Shown: positions 19,198 to 23,335 of the stretch, piece after piece
Layout of the letters: each line of letters starts with the position of its first letter
How positions within the stretch are numbered: the stretch's first letter is position 1
Source of the DNA: a virus
IMG/VR virus record: IMGVR_UViG_3300020411_001284
Coordinates: 1-23,335 of that record
DNA length: 23,335 nt
Direction: 5' to 3' (one strand)
The notes under the pieces: model-generated
What the model was told of the DNA's origin: nothing
Database searches by the model: none
The model's input: the letters and a program-made list of their open reading frames with translations, nothing else
Position numbers and translations under genes: made by a program

Positions 19198-19872
19198 TTA
19201 TCTGATTTTCTCCTTAACAGAAGTCGAATCTGAAAGTTCAAGATCTATATGCTTACCTTCTGCCTCAGCGATAGCATCGTCTAAGTCACCAAAGGTTTCA
19301 AGTTTATTACTAACAGGCTCATCATTAAGGCTAGTAGTAACAGCTGGCCAACCAAAGGCTTTAACATTGTCCAGAACATTTTCTGGTTTACTTTTTTCAT
19401 AAGGATCTCCTTCAATGTCGTCTCCAAATCCTTCTTCAACACCTGACCAGACAAGTTCTTTGTCATCATATATGCCAGCATATCTCCATGACCTTACACC
19501 AAAACCTAGGTTGTCTTTTCTAACATCCATACCTAATTTAATAGTAAAGTCTGCACTACCATCTGGTAATAGTTTAACATTAACAAGGTTCTGATCTATT
19601 GCCCACTCGTTCATAACGAATGTATCATTAACACTAACGCAATAAATATCATCTATTCCTGCTAGTCTAAACTCATGATATAAAGCTTCAAAACCTGGTA
19701 ACTGTTGACCAGAACATGTAGGGGTAAACGCTCCAGGCAATCCAAATACAACAATCCTTTTTCCTTCGAATAAATCTATAGAATTAAGATCAATCCACTT
19801 GCTTACGCCGTCAATTGTCTTAACATGTTTCTTAAAAATTGCTGGAGGTATTTGTGGGTTTAATTCACTCAT
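19198..19872 (-). CDS. peroxiredoxin (Prx5-like)
   Basis: Thiol peroxidase of the AhpC/TSA superfamily. The motif PGAFTPTCS (46-54) with peroxidatic C53 and the context FGLPGAFTPTCSGQQLPGFE is the Prx5 signature; no second resolving Cys is obvious in the core. It would reduce peroxides using a thiol donor, presumably host glutaredoxin or thioredoxin. At 224 aa it is about 60 residues longer than a simple Prx5; the extension is acidic (DDIEGDPYEKSKPENVLDN ...) and contains no glutaredoxin CxxC. The ATG at 19872 follows AGGAGG; the frame to 19896 is not used. It sits oddly inside the clamp and clamp-loader operon, between gp45 and gp44. Confidence 0.9.
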   Translation of the reverse strand: MSELNPQIPPAIFKKHVKTIDGVSKWIDLNSIDLFEGKRIVVFGLPGAFTPTCSGQQLPGFEALYHEFRLAGIDDIYCVSVNDTFVMNEWAIDQNLVNVKLLPDGSADFTIKLGMDVRKDNLGFGVRSWRYAGIYDDKELVWSGVEEGFGDDIEGDPYEKSKPENVLDNVKAFGWPAVTTSLNDEPVSNKLETFGDLDDAIAEAEGKHIDLELSDSTSVKEKIR

Positions 19873-20047
19873 CTGTTTCCTCCTGAGAAAATACATCTAA
19901 CTCACCCTTCATTACTTTTCTAACGAGTGAGATAGCTGGGTTAGGGCGAGTAAATATATACTCAACTGTCTCACCAAATTTGTTGAATTCAACAATCCAA
20001 CCGTTTGTCGCCTCTCTTAAAGAGACCTCTAACTTTTCTTCATCCAT
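19865..20047 (-). CDS. unknown 60-aa acidic protein
   Basis: Starts MDEEKLEVSLREATNGWIVE, with an alternating strand pattern and a helix (AISLVRKVMKGE). AAGGAG lies 5 nt before the ATG. It is directly downstream of gp45 and overlaps the peroxiredoxin start by 8 nt. No family recognised, though similar small proteins next to gp45 exist in marine T4-like phages as I recall. Confidence 0.65.
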   Translation of the reverse strand: MDEEKLEVSLREATNGWIVEFNKFGETVEYIFTRPNPAISLVRKVMKGELDVFSQEETDE

Positions 20048-20056
20048 TGTGTCTCC

Positions 20057-20713
20057 TTATATATCTGATGAACGCTCAAGCGCCAACCAGTATTTCAAAT
20101 CACCTTTACTGCTTTCTAAGAACATAAACTTCTTCTGAGAAAGAGTAACACTATAACTACCAGGGATAACCTTAAAGTTTTCCATTGCTAGTTTAGCATC
20201 AAAGGTTTTATCGGTATTACCTATTACTTGTCTAAAACTATTAGACTTAGGTGTGCTAGGGTCACCAACACTAACTACAACCTCTCCATTATCACCTACC
20301 ACACTTAACATAGGACCTGCTGTAATAGCAGCTGCCTTAAGTATCATGTCTACATCTTCTTTAGTTAAGTCAAACTGGAAGAAGTTGTCTACGTCAATAC
20401 TCTTGTCAGGTGCACTAACAATAATATTAGGATCTGCATAGAAATATTCGAATCTAGAATTGCCTTTTGTAACCACAAGAGACTCGTCACCAAACTCAAC
20501 GTCTGTGTCTTCCATTAATGTAAGTAATGAAAGCAAACTATTTAGATCATAGATTGCAAATTCTTTAGGGAAGGATTCTTTAACCTCAGCTTTGGCAAAT
20601 ATGTTTTTACCTGTGCTGATAGTTGAAAGAGTATTACCTTCTCGGACAAGAATGTTTGTATTGATTGTAGCAAAGTTCTTGAGGACTTCAAGAGTTTGTT
20701 TACTAATTTTCAT
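20057..20713 (-). CDS. 45: sliding clamp, gp45
   Basis: Trimeric DNA clamp that tethers gp43 and, in T4, also activates late transcription with gp33 and gp55. The 218-aa product starts MKISKQTLEVLKNFATINTN, typical of the family, and continues with the beta-alpha-beta repeat pattern (FPKEFAIYDLNSLLSLLTLM; FQFDLTKEDVDMILKAAAI). T4 gp45 has 228 aa. GGAG before the ATG at 20713 supports that start over the frame opening at 20743. A strong sigma70-like promoter lies just upstream. Confidence 0.96.
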   Translation of the reverse strand: MKISKQTLEVLKNFATINTNILVREGNTLSTISTGKNIFAKAEVKESFPKEFAIYDLNSLLSLLTLMEDTDVEFGDESLVVTKGNSRFEYFYADPNIIVSAPDKSIDVDNFFQFDLTKEDVDMILKAAAITAGPMLSVVGDNGEVVVSVGDPSTPKSNSFRQVIGNTDKTFDAKLAMENFKVIPGSYSVTLSQKKFMFLESSKGDLKYWLALERSSDI

Positions 20714-20743
20714 AATATACTCCAAATTTAAATCTATAAACAC

Positions 20744-20772
20744 ATTATAGATTCTTTCATACTAAAAGTCAA
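20744..20772 (-). promoter_or_regulatory. sigma70-like early promoter for gp45
   Basis: Minus strand TTGACT, 17 bp, TATAAT, about 30 nt before the gp45 ATG. The spacer (TTTAGTATGAAAGAATC) keeps the A/G-rich 3' part of the other early promoters but only a weak dyad. Confidence 0.8.
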
Positions 20773-20789
20773 TATAGTAGGGTACCGTT

Positions 20790-21164
20790 TTAGGTATTAT
20801 GTTCTACTAATGTTCCAGCGGAACCATCATCAATTGATTGGATGGTGTATGAGATACCATTAGCAGTGCAATAACTTTTAATTGAGTTTTGAACTGCTGT
20901 CCAATTAGAACTTTTCAATGCACTACCATTACCTGTAGAATCCTCTACCAATGCCTTGTGTGCATCCCAATCTGCCTTGGTGGGTGATGTTATCTCTGCT
21001 GTAAATGTCAATTCATCTTCTGAAAGATCATAACTTGCTACAATACCTCTATCAGTATAATCTGCTAATCTTTCAGTGTGCAAATCTGCATCATAATCAG
21101 ATATCTTAGGCCAAGCTACTCCTGTATTTGGTCTAGTATAAATTTGCCTTACGACGTATGCCAT
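20790..21164 (-). CDS. unknown 124-aa protein, probably late
   Basis: Starts MAYVVRQIYTRPNTGVAWPK; beta-rich, Thr/Ser-rich and acidic, without membrane segments. TFTAEITSPTKADWDAHKAL and SYTIQSIDDGSAG are its clearest blocks. GGAG lies 6 nt before the ATG at 21164; the frame to 21176 opens with TTG. A TATAAATA 28 nt upstream suggests late expression, so a virion or tail component is plausible, but I recognise no family. Confidence 0.65.
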   Translation of the reverse strand: MAYVVRQIYTRPNTGVAWPKISDYDADLHTERLADYTDRGIVASYDLSEDELTFTAEITSPTKADWDAHKALVEDSTGNGSALKSSNWTAVQNSIKSYCTANGISYTIQSIDDGSAGTLVEHNT

Positions 21165-21192
21165 TTTAGTCTCCAATAATTGTTTATACTCT

Positions 21193-21200
21193 TATTTATA
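21193..21200 (-). promoter_or_regulatory. T4-type late promoter inside a hairpin
   Basis: TATAAATA on the minus strand in the 56-nt gap before the 124-aa gene. It lies within ACTCTTA-TAAA-TAAGAGT, a 7-bp inverted repeat with a 4-nt loop. Confidence 0.6.
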
Positions 21201-21220
21201 AGAGTTTTAATGTTAATTTA

Positions 21221-22285
21221 TTATAAAAGGTAACTTTCCATGTCATCTGGTAAGTCCTCAAACTCTAATAATCCTAACCCTTCATATCCTGGTCTAACTT
21301 CATCAGTCAACAATCCTATTCTTTTAATATTAGGAATGACTCTTTTTAAGAGATGCTTTCTTACAATTTTATATTGCTTACCTATTTCGTCTTCTTCAAA
21401 TTGGCATGCGTAATCATGTGCATCCTGTGGATCAAATCCAAACTGTTTATAAAACCCTGGTCCAAAACCAATTCTATTAAGTAATGTTGTGCAACATTCT
21501 AAAGCATACCCTGCTCTATAATTTATCTCATCTTCAGTTAGAGTCTTGAGATAATCACCTAAATAATTAATACCAAAAGTTATATGCCTTGCTTCATCTT
21601 GTAATATGTAATCCATTATCTGTGCTAAGAGAGGGTCATTGGTATTGTTTCTACATATTTGAAATGTACTTACTGCTAATCCTTCCACCACTATCTGTAC
21701 AATAATAAACTTTAAATCCCACTCTTTAGATGATAATGCAATATCAAATATGTTTTTTACACCTTCTCCAATAGGGTAGACACAACCATATCTTTCTGCA
21801 ATATATCTGCTCATAGTTTCTGCATGTCTTGCTTCGTCAGCAGCTTGTTGTGCTGCAAATAATTTTGCTTGGTATGTTGGTGCACAGCTTACAAGTTGAC
21901 CACAACATATTGCACCCATTTGTTCTCCATGCAAGATAGATGATAACTGCCACAGGTTTTTATGTTTTTGAAATTCTCTCTTATCTTCATCAGAAAGCTC
22001 TCTATATGGTCTATAATTAAACCAAAAAGGATCGTCTCCCTCAGGCCATTGTCCTAATACAACAATGTCTCCTGGATGTTCTGTATCCCACTCAATATCC
22101 TTACTAGGATTCCAGGCTCTCTCCTTACCCAACTCATATATTTTTCTAATACGAGTATCCTCATTTCTATAATCCCAATTATAAAAAGAGTCCAAAGGTG
22201 TACTAAAAGATTCTGCTAAATCTGAATCGTTCTGAGATGGAAACTCCTGAAAACTATCAGGAGTATTGACTTGGGTTATTTTCAT
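21221..22285 (-). CDS. ferritin-like diiron oxygenase-type protein
   Basis: A 354-aa helical protein with a complete class I diiron carboxylate set: E121 (LHGEQMG), E151-x-x-H154 (DEARHAE), E201 (VVEGLAV) and E231-x-x-H234 (QDEARHITFG). The 30/50/30 spacing is that of a four-helix bundle like AurF-type N-oxygenases, R2 subunits and R2-like oxidases. An N-terminal segment (ELGKERAWNPSKDIEWD) resembles those of AurF-like ferritin-superfamily proteins. No R2 radical tyrosine context or R1 partner is apparent here. It probably activates O2 to oxidise or desaturate an unknown small molecule or protein. The ATG is 5 nt after TATAAATA and lacks a good ribosome site. Confidence 0.85.
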   Translation of the reverse strand: MKITQVNTPDSFQEFPSQNDSDLAESFSTPLDSFYNWDYRNEDTRIRKIYELGKERAWNPSKDIEWDTEHPGDIVVLGQWPEGDDPFWFNYRPYRELSDEDKREFQKHKNLWQLSSILHGEQMGAICCGQLVSCAPTYQAKLFAAQQAADEARHAETMSRYIAERYGCVYPIGEGVKNIFDIALSSKEWDLKFIIVQIVVEGLAVSTFQICRNNTNDPLLAQIMDYILQDEARHITFGINYLGDYLKTLTEDEINYRAGYALECCTTLLNRIGFGPGFYKQFGFDPQDAHDYACQFEEDEIGKQYKIVRKHLLKRVIPNIKRIGLLTDEVRPGYEGLGLLEFEDLPDDMESYLL

Positions 22286-22290
22286 ATCAC

Positions 22291-22298
22291 TATTTATA
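22291..22298 (-). promoter_or_regulatory. late-promoter-like TATAAATA, 5 nt before ATG
   Basis: The minus strand reads TATAAATA-GTGAT-ATG for the diiron gene. The geometry is the same as at 1277-1284 and would place a T4-style late start at the A of the ATG. Confidence 0.5.
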
Positions 22299-22300
22299 CA

Positions 22301-22621
22301 TCAATCATCTAAGTAGTGCTTAACTGCTTGCAAATCATGTTCATTGAGTGCAATTATAGCATAATGTAATACTTTCATTAGATCCCTTCTGTGGTCATCT
22401 AAGTTACCCTTTTTGCCATAGCGTTGTGCATACTTTAGAATATTACCTATGGCAAATCCAATTCCGTGTCCACAATCACTGATAAATTCCGTTGATTGGA
22501 ATTTGTTTTTACTGTAATGACCATTATAAGTTTCATCGATATACGATTGGAGCTCCCTTATGAGAGCTCCCTCGTTGAACTTATAGGGTACATCGCCTTT
22601 CTTATTCTGAGGCATCTTCAT
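22301..22621 (-). CDS. DUF3310-like protein
   Basis: A 106-aa helical protein. The segment FAIGNILKYAQRYGKKGNLDDHRRDLMKVLHYAI carries the KYxxRYG-K-x ... DL-K-xxHY pattern of DUF3310 (annotated SaV-like nucleotide kinase), found widely in phages, where it may bind nucleotides; its reaction is unproven. Preceding residues (YIDETYNGHYSKNKFQSTEF) match the family's N-terminal DNGHY-type region. AGGAG lies 5 nt before the ATG at 22621, and a second ATG follows at 22615. It overlaps the CobS-like gene by 20 nt. Confidence 0.75.
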   Translation of the reverse strand: MKMPQNKKGDVPYKFNEGALIRELQSYIDETYNGHYSKNKFQSTEFISDCGHGIGFAIGNILKYAQRYGKKGNLDDHRRDLMKVLHYAIIALNEHDLQAVKHYLDD

Positions 22622-23335
22622 GTATCTCCTGTTCTGTTTGACTTTCAAAATCTGCTTCAAGTTCTACTGTAGGATCTACCTTAGTGTACAGATCTATAAA
22701 AGCCTGTTTGGTGTCATCATCAAATCTGTTAACACAAAGTTGAACAGCCTTCTGCTTATCACCAAATACTGCAAACGCATTAACAATATGTTCCAACCTT
22801 CTAGTTGAAATCAACTCGTCAATTGCTCCATCGTAATAAGTTCTTCTTATTACATCACTCCAAGTTACCAAGTGAGTTGCAAACTCATCGTCTGAGATAT
22901 TAGCCTTAGCCATTTTCTTAACAACGATCTTTTTCTCGGTAGCCATTGTAGGATACTCCTGCTCCACGGTTATAGCAAACCTTTCTAGGAATGCCTCGTC
23001 GAGTATGTTGGCTGATATGAATTTGCCATCATCTGAACCTCGACCTTTTGTGTTGGCTGTTGCAACAATGTTAAAGCCGGGAGCAGGAGTTACGGTTTCG
23101 CCTGTCTTCTTGTTAAAATAGGGCTTGCCTTCTAATATTGCTTGTAAGCACATCAGCTTGTTTGAGCCTCTATCTATCTCATCAAGAACTAGGACTGCCC
23201 CGCGTTTCATCGCGGTGAGGACTGGGCCTTCCCTATAAACGACGTTACCGTCAACTAGAGTATTGCCACCGATTAAATCATCCTCATCAGTTTCAATACT
23301 AATATTCACTCTTATTGCCTCTCTTTTAAGATTAG
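22602..23335 (-). CDS. cobS: CobS-like AAA+ ATPase, 5' end missing
   Basis: The frame stays open to the window edge and contains RVNISIETDEDDLIGG, GPVLTAMKRGAVLVLDEIDRG (Walker B with DEID) and a sensor region NIVATANTKGRG, followed by the arginine-finger region EAFLERF. This is the CobS/MoxR-type AAA+ ATPase of marine T4-like phages. In bacteria CobS with CobT inserts cobalt in B12 synthesis, but the phage protein's role is unproven and its partner, often a von Willebrand-type protein, is not visible. Walker A lies outside the window. A GTG at 23309 is an internal codon, not the start. The product ends with an acidic tail. Confidence 0.88.
   Translation of the reverse strand, partial: NLKREAIRVNISIETDEDDLIGGNTLVDGNVVYREGPVLTAMKRGAVLVLDEIDRGSNKLMCLQAILEGKPYFNKKTGETVTPAPGFNIVATANTKGRGSDDGKFISANILDEAFLERFAITVEQEYPTMATEKKIVVKKMAKANISDDEFATHLVTWSDVIRRTYYDGAIDELISTRRLEHIVNAFAVFGDKQKAVQLCVNRFDDDTKQAFIDLYTKVDPTVELEADFESQTEQEIHEDASE

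Noticed and set aside
1-23335. tRNA, rRNA, CRISPR arrays, insertion sequences, introns or inteins
   Set aside because: Looked for cloverleaf-like ends, repeated spacers, transposase motifs and interruptions in gp43, gp41 and uvsX by eye; none seen. A tRNAscan or Infernal run would settle the RNA question.

Overview
The window is a segment of a T4-like (Tevenvirinae-related) marine myovirus genome. It is strongly A+T rich by eye. Every gene I can support lies on the minus strand, so transcription runs from high to low coordinates, and genes are packed with ATGA or TAATG overlaps. The core is the T4 replication and recombination set: sliding clamp (gp45), clamp loader (gp44, gp62), RegA, DNA polymerase (gp43), UvsX and the DnaB-like helicase (gp41). 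Auxiliary genes such as Hsp20, a CobS-like AAA ATPase, peroxiredoxin, a 2OG-Fe(II) oxygenase and sugar enzymes fit marine relatives (cyanophages and pelagiphages) better than coliphage T4. The low GC suggests a low-GC host such as SAR11 or Prochlorococcus. I see no photosynthesis genes, so the host cannot be fixed.

Layout in transcription order (right to left): a partial CobS-like AAA ATPase and a DUF3310 protein; a ferritin-like diiron protein and a small unknown protein, each behind a late-promoter-like TATAAATA; gp45 behind a sigma70-like promoter; a small gene, peroxiredoxin, gp44, three very small genes (ribbon-helix-helix plus two membrane peptides), gp62, RegA, a radical SAM protein, Hsp20, an Sm-like protein and a nuclease; gp43 behind its own promoter; a membrane peptide, a SET-domain protein, another membrane peptide, small basic proteins, a short UDP-sugar dehydrogenase, UvsX, a zinc-finger protein and gp41; a late-promoter block with a two-TM protein, a mini-MscS-like protein, a 2OG oxygenase, a small basic protein and a hexapeptide acyltransferase; small genes with early promoters and an HTH protein; a 177-nt untranslated leader; an Api92-like protein, a frame-disrupted small gene, a cytidylyltransferase, a glycosyltransferase, a possible nucleotidyltransferase, an eight-cysteine 16-residue peptide and the start of another gene.

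Two promoter classes can be read. Four or five sigma70-like sites have a 17-18 bp spacer, and the spacer itself is conserved and dyad-like; they precede gp45, gp43, uvsX and two small genes. Six exact TATAAATA octamers and one near match resemble T4 late promoters; two of them sit exactly 5 nt before an ATG and would give leaderless mRNAs. The most interesting leads are the diiron oxygenase, the radical SAM protein next to regA, the ligase-like motifs in the 392-residue protein, the SET-domain protein, the Cys-rich micropeptide, the dyad-bearing promoters and several unlisted microgenes.
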